The notes under the pieces were generated by a model. It was given only the letters and a program-made list of their open reading frames with translations. It had not been told where the DNA came from and ran no database searches. From the NCBI GenBank assembly GCA_030374735.1, contig JASCIV010000840.1, positions 1-11,380 of the forward strand: 11,380 nucleotides of DNA, written 5' to 3'. The translations under genes were made by a program, and so were the position numbers. Position 1 is the stretch's first letter. Each line of letters begins with the position of its first letter. This DNA comes from Gracilaria caudata. Lineage: Eukaryota > Rhodophyta > Florideophyceae > Gracilariales > Gracilariaceae. Shown piece by piece: positions 1 to 7,433 of this stretch.

Positions 1-850
1 TAACCTCGCGTAACAACCACTGTGATCTCGATGACTACAAATGACTAACTACGCAGAATTTAGGCTTGCTAATGACTACCGAGTTGGGGCACTTAGTTAG
101 TCACATGTACGCCCCTGCAAAGATCTCTTTTTCAGAAATTTAAAGCTTCATAACACATAAATGCTGCGTGTGTTTAGTTCTTAGTGCTTCTACTCTTTTT
201 TTTCTTCTTCTAAAAAGCGGGAGGTGGAGTTACATGAAGCAAAAACGTCAAAAGAGCTTTCCAAATGTAAACATTAAATATAGCAGCTGTAGAATGCGTT
301 CTAGAGATTTTTACGGATACATTGGTGGTTACTAACTCTGCAAGTGTAATAAACTTTGATATGGTGAAGCTACGGTAAAGTCCTTTTGTTTCGGAGGGCT
401 TTAAAATTTTAGTTTTAGCTTGGGGTACTTCCACAACAGAGGTTTAGGTTGTTGTGATATTTTGCCTAGTGCTTTTACTAGTTCGCGGTGCGTATGAACT
501 TGGAAAAGTTGGTAGTGGTAAAGAAGGGACTGGGTTCTACTTGTTTATGCTAAGAAGTTGTGTTCATGAGGTTAGAAAATTAGAGAATGATCAACACCTT
601 TTCTGCTCTTCGAAATTTTTGTCCTGAAAAACTGGCCAAATGTTTCATAAATGGCGGCGCTTTCGCGATTTTGACTGTCCAACGTTTCAGAGCACAAGTT
701 CAATTTTGACCTGACCCCGCTGTATAAGCCTCTAAACTGTTGTATGCGAATCCCTCAGATTTCGAACCGTTGCGAAAGATGCGCCTCACGCCTTTTTTAG
801 ACGTTGAAGGCATGGTGGTCACGGGGGTCCTCGCATGCAAACTCATTCAA
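1..850. other. AT-rich stretch with no supported gene
   Basis: No reading frame here has an ATG start together with protein-like composition. The longest open frame (minus strand, 210-434) starts at GTG and resembles nothing I know. There is a polypyrimidine run near 191-211 and a TATA-like TGTATAAG near 721, but neither is tied to a gene. Confidence 0.6.
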
Positions 851-857
851 ACCTTTT

Positions 858-908
858 GATTGGTTAGAAGTTTTTAATTATAGCTGTGATTGGTCGATGG
901 TCACGTGA
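858..908 (+). promoter_or_regulatory. Promoter-like patch: two inverted CCAAT boxes and an E-box
   Basis: GATTGG, the reverse of CCAATC, occurs at 858-863 and again at 888-893, exactly 30 bp apart. The palindromic E-box TCACGTGA follows at 901-908. Paired CCAAT boxes are typical NF-Y sites and TCACGTGA is a typical bHLH site. The patch lies about 570-620 bp upstream of the ankyrin gene start. That it serves this gene is an inference from position only. Confidence 0.35.
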
Positions 909-1478
909 ATGCCAGATATTGCCTCCCATATTATGGCGCATCGTGGACTACGACGTAGTTTTTGCGGGTTCTTGTTCGTATTGTAAGTTGTTAATGCCTT
1001 CTTTCTGTACACTCGATCGAAGGCCAGAGAGGGTGTGTTGTCTCAGCTTTTAGTGAAGACAAGAACTAGCCGCATTGGATGAGTATCGGCTGTGCTGGAC
1101 TAAAAGTTGTAGCTCGCGTTCTTCGAGAGTATTTCCCTGATGAGGGCAAACTGCGATACGCAACAGCTGGCAGCGATGGATGGAAGCGCGCTGGGGGCTC
1201 GGCAACGCTCACGAGACAGAACACGCGCGCGCCACGAGCGAGTGCTCGCGCGGTAGAAACAGGAGCTAAGGTGAAAGTGGCGTTCGCTGCGTCGCGCGTG
1301 ACAGCAAACATGCCTGTCAGCAGGTGTAAAATGTTATCACAAGAGAGCAAAAGAGTTCAAAGGGGGCAAGCGCGCATCGCGCGAGTGCGTGGCAGTGGCG
1401 GCGCACGGTACAAAACGACGCGGCGGTGGCGACTTCCGCCGCGCTTATTGCGTCGCGCACGGTACTTTCGTAGCAACC

Positions 1479-3581
1479 ATGGGCGCCGGCGGCTCTGCAG
1501 AGCTGTGCGCGGCTGCAAGGCGCGGCGATCTGCAGCAAGTGACGACGCTGCTGGCGCGCGACGGCTTCTTTCGCGTGAACGTGAACCACAAAGACCACGA
1601 CGGCTGGACGGCGTTGCACCATGCCGCTATTGACGGGCACGTGGCGGTGGCTGAAGCGCTGCTGGCGCGCGGTGCCTCCATGAACGAGACCGACCATTTT
1701 GGCAACATTGCGTTGGTTCAGGCCGCTTCCGGAGGACACTTAGCGGTGGTGAAAGCGATGTTGGCGCGCGGCGCCGGCGTGAACGACAAGGGCATGCACG
1801 GTTGGGCTGCGTTGCAGTGCGCCGCTGGCTGTGGCTCCGTGCCGATGGTGCGAGCGCTGCTGGCGCGCGGCGCCGACGTTCACAGCACCGACGTCTACGG
1901 AAACACACCGCTTCACGACGCTGCCAGCACCGACCACGAGTCCGCGGCGCTCGCGCTGTGGCACGCCGGCGCCGACCCGCTGCGACGGAGCAACTACGGC
2001 CACACGCCGCTGTCGCTGCTCCCGCTATGGAGCGGTGCCGCCGAACAGATGCGCGCCGCCCAGCGGCTCACGGAGCTGCACCGCCTTTGGCTCCACGCCA
2101 AGGCCTCTGTAATCACCCCGCAGCAGCTGCTCGCCGCGCTCAAGCGCGAGCACATCCATTCCCTCCCCGATTTTGTGCTCGCGCACCATCTGCTTCTGCT
2201 CGCCGTGCGCCAGCGCGTCCTCACGCGCACGCAACTTGCCTCATTTGGCGGCAGCCGCAACTACCTTCTTGAGAACGTGTACCTACCCGGCATCAGCAGA
2301 TCATCTTGGAGCTTGGAAGATGGATACTTTCTCACTGACGGGCTAAGGTTCTGGCTCTCCGGTCTGCTGCCGTACGCTGAGAAGAGAAGATTTGTTTCTG
2401 ATGGAAACGCCGTGCTCGTCAAAACTGTGGCCGATCTGCGCTCACATATGCGCTCGGAGATTTGCGAGGCGCGCTTGGAAATGCAATCCTACCTCGTCTG
2501 CGTTGCCAGTGAAATTAGTGGTTCGTGGTACCGCGTCGGAGCGTTTGAGGCGTGGACGGAAGCAGCGTCTCAAAGCTTCAAACACCTGTGCGAAGGCCAA
2601 CAGCAGATGCTTTACAACATGAAAGCCATGGCCGCAAGTCTGCAGGAGTTGCACGCCATGCTTCAGGAACAGCAATGCGATCGCACCATTGCAGGCGTGC
2701 TGAGCTTTTGCTTTGCCATGATCGCAGTCGTTGGCAGTGATCGTGCTGGCACGTCCTCTGCAGCTACTGGGAGTGCGTTTGGTGTCAGTGTGGAGCACGT
2801 CACCTCAGCTGGTACTAGTTCGGTCAACGAGATTTTGGCCGTAGACATGAGTGATATGCAGACCGTTTCCGTGCTCACGAGCGACCAGTACATTAGCAAG
2901 CTCGACCCTGCGGCTCGAAAACGTGTAGAGGCCGTTGTGCAGCAGACCGACTTCAAAACGCTGCCCAACTTACAACGGCGTCTCACCGTTGTGGTCGAGG
3001 AGCTCAAGCGTTCGGATGTGTTTGACGAGCCAGAGGACGACGATACGGAAACGGAGCTGCATCAAAGGTTCAGTTTTCTGGCATCTGGATCACAGTCAGG
3101 CGAACAAACGGTCACTGCCCAGGACGCAATGTCGGAACTGCAACAAATACTTCGGCGCCATCTCTGTAAATCTGATGCAGATGCTGTACTCAGAGGAGAT
3201 GTGGAAGATGTGGTCTTCGAAGAAATGGACCATGGTACTGGTTTACTTGACGAGGATGCATTCATCAGATCGTTTCACAAGCTGCAGAAGAAATACCCAG
3301 CTGCTAGACGCCCGCCGCCAGAGCTGCGACAAAGATTTCGGAATGCCACGAGGTCAAAGAAAGTTCTGGAAACCCGACTTGCGAAGCTTCTGTTGCACGC
3401 CCTGTTCAAGGCGTCTGGAGGCAAGTCAAGTTCCTCCCAAGAAAACCTATCATTCACGCGGACAAGGAGTGAATGGAATGACACACAAGTGGATGAAATG
3501 CTGCGGAATCATAGCCCAGCTGAAAAGGTCATTGACGAAGACGGTTTTGTGGCGGTGGGAATGAAGGTTCTGTTCGTATAG
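1479..3581 (+). CDS. Ankyrin-repeat protein with degenerate calmodulin-like EF-hands at the C-terminus
   Basis: This intronless gene encodes 700 residues. I chose the ATG at 1479 because it sits in a strong context (ACC ATG G) and the first ankyrin helix follows at once. The frame is open further upstream (a GTG at 1389), but I see no ATG there. Ankyrin repeats fill residues 5-182. LARGA recurs at residues 62, 95 and 128, exactly 33 apart, with a related HAGA one repeat later; the first repeat is divergent. The N-terminus MGAGGS fits the MGxxxS myristoylation pattern. Residues about 370-400 are helical and Q-rich, followed by a 17-residue hydrophobic stretch (about 404-420) that could be a weak membrane helix. 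Residues 575-599 and 671-695 align with calmodulin EF-hands (for example VDEMLRN against VDEMIRE), but the calcium ligands are mostly lost. It probably acts as a scaffold or adaptor; its partners are unknown. Its codons are clearly more GC-rich than the rest of the window. Confidence 0.88.
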   Translation: MGAGGSAELCAAARRGDLQQVTTLLARDGFFRVNVNHKDHDGWTALHHAAIDGHVAVAEALLARGASMNETDHFGNIALVQAASGGHLAVVKAMLARGAGVNDKGMHGWAALQCAAGCGSVPMVRALLARGADVHSTDVYGNTPLHDAASTDHESAALALWHAGADPLRRSNYGHTPLSLLPLWSGAAEQMRAAQRLTELHRLWLHAKASVITPQQLLAALKREHIHSLPDFVLAHHLLLLAVRQRVLTRTQLASFGGSRNYLLENVYLPGISRSSWSLEDGYFLTDGLRFWLSGLLPYAEKRRFVSDGNAVLVKTVADLRSHMRSEICEARLEMQSYLVCVASEISGSWYRVGAFEAWTEAASQSFKHLCEGQQQMLYNMKAMAASLQELHAMLQEQQCDRTIAGVLSFCFAMIAVVGSDRAGTSSAATGSAFGVSVEHVTSAGTSSVNEILAVDMSDMQTVSVLTSDQYISKLDPAARKRVEAVVQQTDFKTLPNLQRRLTVVVEELKRSDVFDEPEDDDTETELHQRFSFLASGSQSGEQTVTAQDAMSELQQILRRHLCKSDADAVLRGDVEDVVFEEMDHGTGLLDEDAFIRSFHKLQKKYPAARRPPPELRQRFRNATRSKKVLETRLAKLLLHALFKASGGKSSSSQENLSFTRTRSEWNDTQVDEMLRNHSPAEKVIDEDGFVAVGMKVLFV

Positions 3582-3719
3582 TGGAGCGAGCAATCGCCAA
3601 AGAAGCGATAGTACAGGGAGATCTCCCGATCTCGTTCGTCGACAGTGACACTCCAGCTCAGCACTGTTGGACACGTTTAAAAAATCAGAGCTTCATCACC
3701 ATCGACTTGTGTAACTTCA

Positions 3720-3742
3720 GAAGGTACGAAGGTCGTACCTTC
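3720..3742. repeat. Inverted repeat, 9-nt arms
   Basis: GAAGGTACG (3720-3728) pairs perfectly with CGTACCTTC (3734-3742) across a 5-nt loop. It lies 140 nt after the ankyrin stop codon, so it probably sits in the 3' untranslated region. Confidence 0.7.
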
Positions 3743-3826
3743 AAGGGCCATATGCATGTGATGAAGAAGAGAAGGTGCCAGTGCGCGCGCCCTGCCGAGC
3801 CAAGTCGCGACGCGATCAGATCTCCG

Positions 3827-3846
3827 CATTGCACCTGGGTGCAATG
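3827..3846. repeat. Inverted repeat, 9-nt arms
   Basis: CATTGCACC (3827-3835) and GGTGCAATG (3838-3846) are perfect reverse complements separated by 2 nt. As RNA the innermost pairs would open to form a loop; as DNA it is a near-perfect dyad that could bind a dimeric protein. Confidence 0.7.
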
Positions 3847-3867
3847 TACGAGTGCCGACGTCGTACA
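3845..3867. repeat. Inverted repeat, 7-nt arms, overlapping the previous one
   Basis: TGTACGA (3845-3851) pairs with TCGTACA (3861-3867) across a 9-nt loop. Its left arm shares 2 nt with the preceding hairpin, so the two would compete or stack end to end. Confidence 0.6.
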
Positions 3868-4025
3868 GCTGACAACCGTGTACACGTCGCAGAGTTTGCA
3901 CCAAATCATGAAACAAAACCTGAAGCTAAACGAAAAGTCGCAAAAGAATTCGTAAGAGCAGCCTGGAGAACGTCGTTTTGAGTGCCTCCTACCGGCGAGT
4001 GCACCCATTTCCAACCAAACCGGTC

Positions 4026-4045
4026 GGGTCGACCCGGGTCGACCC
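4026..4045. repeat. 20-nt perfect palindrome made of two GGGTCGACCC units
   Basis: Two copies of GGGTCGACCC stand directly side by side. Each is a palindrome, and together they form a 20-nt palindrome, followed by TTTT. It lies between the ankyrin gene and the gene A1 promoter. It could be a dyad binding site or an RNA hairpin at a transcript end; the sequence alone does not decide. Confidence 0.8.
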
Positions 4046-4141
4046 TTTTACGTTTTACATGTGCTGAGGATTATTTATTTATGCTTTTCTTTCTTTAAAA
4101 TATATCTACATTTTAATCTGCCATTTTTCGCTCTTCCCAGC

Positions 4142-4302
4142 AAAAAAAATAATAATTTATATCCCAGCGTTATCTCAGCTCAGCTCCCTTCGGTGTCAGT
4201 GACCTTCTTCTTCTATCGAGCTTTTGCGTACAAGTTGTAGGCTCCCTACTGCATTCAAGAGAGGGCGTTCTTCGATGAAAATCAGAAGCTCCAGGGGTAT
4301 GA
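4142..4302 (+). promoter_or_regulatory. Presumed core promoter and leader start of gene A1
   Basis: A TATA-like TTTATATCCCAG follows an A-run (TATA core 4156-4162). The duplicated gene has the matching AAATATATCGCAG at 9108-9120. Downstream, the sequence around CTCAGCT, CTTCGGTGTCAGTGACCTTCTTC and the GTACAAGTTGTAG segment is also recognisable in the second copy. Conservation of the TATA-like box at the left edge of the duplicated region supports its use, but the start of transcription is not visible. Confidence 0.4.
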
Positions 4303-4434
4303 ATGGGTAACACTAGTTCCACTGAAAGCAACGTGGGGAATAGAATGCATACACGAAATGCACCGACACCCACGTCGTTAGCCATATTCGGAGAGGATGA
4401 AAATATCAGCAACACATTTCATGAGAATCAGTGA
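4303..4434 (+). CDS. Conserved short leader reading frame of gene A1 (43 residues)
   Basis: This ATG-started frame begins MGNTSSTESN, ends FHENQ, and is preceded directly by an in-frame TGA. The homologous frame in copy 2 (9202-9345) shares the same C-terminal 42 residues, with six substitutions and one inserted isoleucine codon. At DNA level it is better conserved than gene A: one 53-nt stretch is identical, and the last 47 nt differ at one base. Only two of the eight changed codons are synonymous, so the constraint may act on the nucleic acid rather than on the peptide. It stands 126 nt before the gene A1 start and in the same frame, ended by a tandem TGA TGA. It may be a regulatory upstream reading frame, an alternative first exon, or a structured leader. 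The peptide matches no family I know; in this copy the start fits the MGxxxS myristoylation pattern, which copy 2 does not. Confidence 0.5.
   Translation: MGNTSSTESNVGNRMHTRNAPTPTSLAIFGEDENISNTFHENQ
4311..4363. repeat. 53-nt block identical to 9222-9274
   Basis: All 53 bases agree between the two copies, from CACTAGTTCC to ACGAAATGCAC. Immediately after it comes a 27-nt patch with 8 differences. Gene A itself shows many silent differences in comparable lengths, so the block stands out as constrained or recently converted. Confidence 0.9.
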
Positions 4435-4560
4435 TGAGTTCCACCCTCTTCACCTCTGAGTATTGCTACACCATTTGTTTGTTCGCCACTACATCAGCTT
4501 TGTCATCTTTCTTCTCGAGATATCTTTGGTACAAACGTTTCTTATAACAATAACACCGCA

Positions 4561-5361
4561 ATGTCCTCCCCAAGTTTCACTCCATCTGCTGAGAGCCTCT
4601 CTGTTTTCGATGAACTGAAGAGAGAGGTGGACGCTCAAAGACGCGATGCGTTACAGAGTGTGAGGGCTATTTCAGGCCACCCCCGCAACACCTCACACGG
4701 AGCGGGTAACATAAGAAGCCTCGGAAATAATCCAAACATACCGACCACCGGTACCTCGTGGCGTTTACCGCACGAGATCGGTAACGAAGGTATAAGGCGG
4801 GAGTCAAGGCGGTTGAGCACACAGACGCGTGTGAAAAGAACGACCATAGATAATCCTGTTGATTGGATAGTTCGTTCAAGAGACAGTGGTGGTTCTAAAT
4901 CGCGGAGCAATCGCCGACACCCGGCCGTTACGTCTTCCTCCACAGTCAGGAAATTGGAGGAGCATGACGAAATCGTTATTTCACCAGAGGCCAGACGCTG
5001 GATAGAGAGGGTGAAATCAATGCACCAGGAGATGAGCGGAAGCCCAGCGGAGGATGTGGATATGTGGAGCAGGGATCACATCCCATATCAATTGCGCTCC
5101 ACGAGGCCAAGCCCTGTCTCGGGGGCTTCGAATGGTTGGGAGCTAAATGAGGATATGGTGCGGGCAATGCGAGAACGAATGGCGTCAGAACATTCGAATG
5201 GAATATGGAGGATGTTAGGGGTTTTCAAAATTTGGGAATCAAAGAAGTTGGAGTGGATCATGAAGTTATTGAAGTCAAAAGTTCGTGAGATAGTTGACGG
5301 TTTTGGTAAGATGATGGGAAAATTTGGAGAATGGATGAGCGGTGTTTTCGGGTGCTTCTAA
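4561..5361 (+). CDS. Gene A1: uncharacterised 266-residue protein, duplicated family
   Basis: I do not recognise the family. The protein begins MSSPSFTPSAES, ends FGCF, and aligns with the copy at 9480-10280 over its full 266 residues without a gap. By hand count 177 residues (67%) are identical. In the first 37 codons I count 10 silent and 2 replacing codon differences, so the protein has been kept by selection. Conserved parts are residues 1-37 (predicted helix DELKREVDAQRRDAL), 61-72 (PTTGTSWRLPHE), 98-106 (NPVxWIVRS), 173-194 (contains YQLRSTRPSPVSGASNGWE) and the C-terminus. The middle part is Ser/Arg-rich and variable. Residues about 228-262 form an amphipathic helix with Trp, Met, Phe and Lys, ending in a short hydrophobic GCF tail that could touch a membrane. 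There is no signal peptide and no known catalytic motif. The start is chosen because conservation of silent sites begins there. Confidence 0.85.
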   Translation: MSSPSFTPSAESLSVFDELKREVDAQRRDALQSVRAISGHPRNTSHGAGNIRSLGNNPNIPTTGTSWRLPHEIGNEGIRRESRRLSTQTRVKRTTIDNPVDWIVRSRDSGGSKSRSNRRHPAVTSSSTVRKLEEHDEIVISPEARRWIERVKSMHQEMSGSPAEDVDMWSRDHIPYQLRSTRPSPVSGASNGWELNEDMVRAMRERMASEHSNGIWRMLGVFKIWESKKLEWIMKLLKSKVREIVDGFGKMMGKFGEWMSGVFGCF

Positions 5362-5855
5362 GAAAAACGAGCATGGTCTCATTTACGGGCCTGCTATTGT
5401 GGAGTTGGTTCCGAACGGCTGCGGACATTCTTGCTTTCCTCCAAATGCGTTCACTGTTGTTGGTTGAAATTGGTATGGCGCGGGCTCAGTTCATGAATAT
5501 TGAGAGCATCGTGTACGTTATCAAATCTACAGGGGGGAAAGATTTGAGAAGAGAAACGGTTATGAGTGGGTTTCATTCTCGATTTAGGGACGAAGAAGTA
5601 CACTCAGTAAGTGCAACCACGTTTGCCGCCAGCTTCGAAGCGCGTGAACATCTGCCAAGAAAGAAGTGACTACGCTGACCTACAAGCAGCGGAAACACAT
5701 ACAAGAAGTTGGAATAATAACATAATATGCTTCCGATTTAGCCGTTACTCTACTCTTGTTGGCAATGATAAAGCTTGATGTTATTGAATTCTCTTACTTG
5801 ATAGTTTAGTACAACTCATAGAATGGGTTGTTAAGCAGCGTTCAGGATGCGGTAG
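5362..5855 (+). other. 3' flank of gene A1
   Basis: This flank is similar to 10281-11037 but with many gaps and stops in all frames of one or the other copy, so it is non-coding. The ATG frame 5331-5669 is open only in this copy. CAGTAAGT at 5605-5612 resembles a splice donor, but the matching site in copy 2 reads CAGTAACT. I see no clear AATAAA signal. Confidence 0.55.
5759..5826. repeat. Conserved 68-nt 3' element, copy 1
   Basis: This stretch runs from TTGGCAATGATAAAGC to CATAGAATGG and matches 10941-11008 without a gap at 60 of 68 positions (hand count). The flank before it is much less conserved. It lies about 400 nt after the A1 stop codon and may mark the transcript end of gene A or a shared element between A and B. 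Confidence 0.7.
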
Positions 5856-6761
5856 TCACTTGCTAGTGCGGTACAGCGGATACGCGAATTACAATTACCT
5901 TGTGTTCGTGTATTCGATTCGTCCTGATCGCGAATGCTCAACGAGAGATGAAGACCCTGTGCGCGAGCTTGATATCTCTTTGTGTTATCAGAACAGTGAA
6001 GGAAGAACTACAATGAATCACAGGGATGGGTGAAAAAGCAATGAAAGACGCATATTCCGTTCAGCTGCCCATCAGCATCATCAAACGTTTACGTTCCTCG
6101 AGCACGCATCGAAGCGCATAGTGTCACGGTCAGCAACAATAACATCTGTTGGCGCGTCGAACAGGATTCATTTCGGATGCGGAATTGCGGTAAGGGTGAT
6201 CTCACAGGCTCTGACTACTCTTGCTGGGTATCACGGAGGTGTATCGCAAAATTGCATTGTGATAAACGAGTGAGTACTGGGTCAACAACGCTTTGGTCAT
6301 GAACTCTCCATTTATGAAGAGCACTAAACCACTAACAAGGGGAACACTTGAGGCGCAGAATTGGTGCGGAACGCGTGAAAGAATTCATCAAGAGCGACCG
6401 GGATCTCCGCTAGAGAGAGCGCATATTTGTGGGCTGGTGTACGTACTGGCTCCTCGGTTTCGGCTCCTCGAGCGTGAGCGTTTGGAACCAATCCCAATAT
6501 TCGTCTGAGGGTCTCATGCGATGGCAGAATTGAATGGGCCAGAGGAGAATTAACTCAATACTTGGATGAACTCCTCTTTGAGCACAACATCGAGAGCAGA
6601 ACTTGTGTGTGAGATGTCTACCGCAGCGAGAACCAAACAGGAGTGAAGCCTTGGTTACCATCAAGGGAGAAGAAGAGCTGTAGAACAAGCCGTCTAACTC
6701 ACACCACGAGCAGCACGAAAGTCCAACTCATCAAAGAACAGCGTTCCCATTTACGCAGAGA
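5856..6761 (-). other. No clean gene; possible decayed downstream part of gene B1
   Basis: On the minus strand short protein-like stretches appear in changing frames, for example FFDELDFRAARGVS (about 6680-6740), PSDEYWDWFQTLTLEEPKPR (within 6410-6560) and LVLFINGEFMTKALLTQYSL (about 6256-6330). This suggests that gene B once continued here and has decayed by frameshifts, or that small exons are present. No complete frame can be drawn. The second duplicated block lacks this region. Confidence 0.3.
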
Positions 6762-7421
6762 TCAATCTTTGCTCAACATCGATGCAGAGCTTTGTCCGTA
6801 CACATCTAGAATGTCTTCAGCGTGATATTCGCCAAAGAGCTTCCTAACAATGATGCTAATTCCGAGAGCTGTCGCGTAAGCCACAAACGTCACAGCTTCC
6901 AAACCTCTTCCGGGCCCATCTGCAACCTTCCTCAAAACGTTCCACTGGCACAAGCGCTTTCCATTCCATACGTCCTTCTAAACATCCTCAAGATCATACA
7001 CCATCTCCCGACGTACTGGCCTATTCCCACAACCAGCACCCACCGCACTCTTACCATGTGCATCCACAGCCGCACTCCAGAAGTCGCCACCAATCTGAGT
7101 GCTCAAAGCGTACGGATCTCCTCTCGTCAAGTATTCAGGAAACCCCAGGGCTGCAAGAAGTTGTGGAATGGTTTGTTTCTCGTATCCAGGTATGTCATTA
7201 AGGAAGCGTGGTGTAAATCGCAAGCAAACCTCTCCGCGTTTCCTGGTGATGGGAATGGATTCAACTGCAACTCCAAGCCGATCATTCGCTTTACGCTGTT
7301 TCGCGGATGGCGAGCTTGGAGAATCGCGCGGGCTTATCGTTGGAGATCTGGCGTAGAACTCAATCTGCGGAGTTTCGGGCTTGTCCCGCTTCAAACCAGA
7401 CAGTCTTGGGAGGTTGTTCAT
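6762..7421 (-). pseudogene. Gene B1: decayed protein gene of unknown family
   Basis: Reading leftwards from the ATG at 7421, the frame gives a 147-residue stretch beginning MNNLPRLSGLKRDKPETPQ. It then meets TAG (6978-6980) and continues in the same frame for 71 codons to TGA (6762-6764). The frame is also open upstream of the ATG to about 7781 apart from one TGA (7431-7433). About 340 codons with only two internal stops, rich in Gly, Asp, Val and Ala and in RNY codons, point to a former coding strand. The antisense frame in register is open too but is rich in His, Ser and Cys, typical of a shadow. Silent and replacing changes against the copy at 11068-11369 are about equal, which fits relaxed constraint. 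Recognisable pieces are FLNDIPGYEKQTIPQLLAAL and a hydrophobic stretch, FVAYATALGISIIV. Introns or stop readthrough are less likely alternatives. The function is unknown. Confidence 0.45.
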
Positions 7422-7432
7422 GATGCGTCTTC
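7342..7432. repeat. 91-nt block identical to 11290-11380
   Basis: All 91 bases agree between the two gene B copies, and the match reaches the edge of the window, so the true block may be longer. It covers the first 27 codons of gene B and the 11 bases before its ATG. The neighbouring 230 bp of gene B are clearly diverged. Confidence 0.9.
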
Positions 7433-7433
7433 A

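Larger units (their letters stand above)
3582..4141 (+). other. 3' flank of the ankyrin gene, no supported gene
   Basis: This is the downstream region of the ankyrin gene. A frame stays open from 3536 to 3955 but has no ATG before 3751, and I take it as chance or a relic. The notable content is four short inverted repeats, listed separately. After 4045 the base composition turns strongly AT-rich and runs into the gene A1 promoter. Confidence 0.5.
4142..5855. repeat. Duplicated block, copy 1 (gene A1 with flanks)
   Basis: This block matches 9095-11037 in the same orientation. Homology runs through the promoter, leader, coding region and 3' flank. Conservation is uneven: it is highest in the leader short frame and in a 68-nt 3' element, intermediate in the coding region, and lowest in the rest of the flanks, where there are many small gaps. 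The distance between the two gene A start codons is 4919 bp. Together with gene B this makes an old segmental duplication. Confidence 0.85.

Noticed and set aside
330..345. TACTAAC, the yeast branch-point sequence, followed by CTGCAAG
   Set aside because: No coding sequence lies on either side; a 7-mer is expected by chance.
921..935. CCATATTATGG resembling a CArG (MADS-box) site
   Set aside because: The A/T core is seven bases instead of six, so it is not a proper CArG box.
1079..1633. ATG-started 184-codon frame upstream of and overlapping the ankyrin gene
   Set aside because: It is very Arg/Ala-rich, lies in GC-rich DNA where stops are rare, overlaps the ankyrin repeats in another frame and resembles no protein. 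At most it is an upstream reading frame.
3536..3955. Open frame directly after the ankyrin stop, with LPISFVDSDT faintly recalling the hAT transposase LPFSFV motif
   Set aside because: The match is about ten residues, there is no ATG before it, and no BED finger or dimerisation region is found nearby.
4170..4415. Minus-strand frames antisense to the leader (also 9138-9323) with similar peptides
   Set aside because: Similarity follows from the DNA identity of the leader block; neither is supported by an independent signal, and the plus frame keeps start context and stop.
5331..5669. 112-codon plus frame overlapping the end of gene A1
   Set aside because: The homologous sequence after gene A2 has stops and indels in this frame, so it is chance in a 3' flank.
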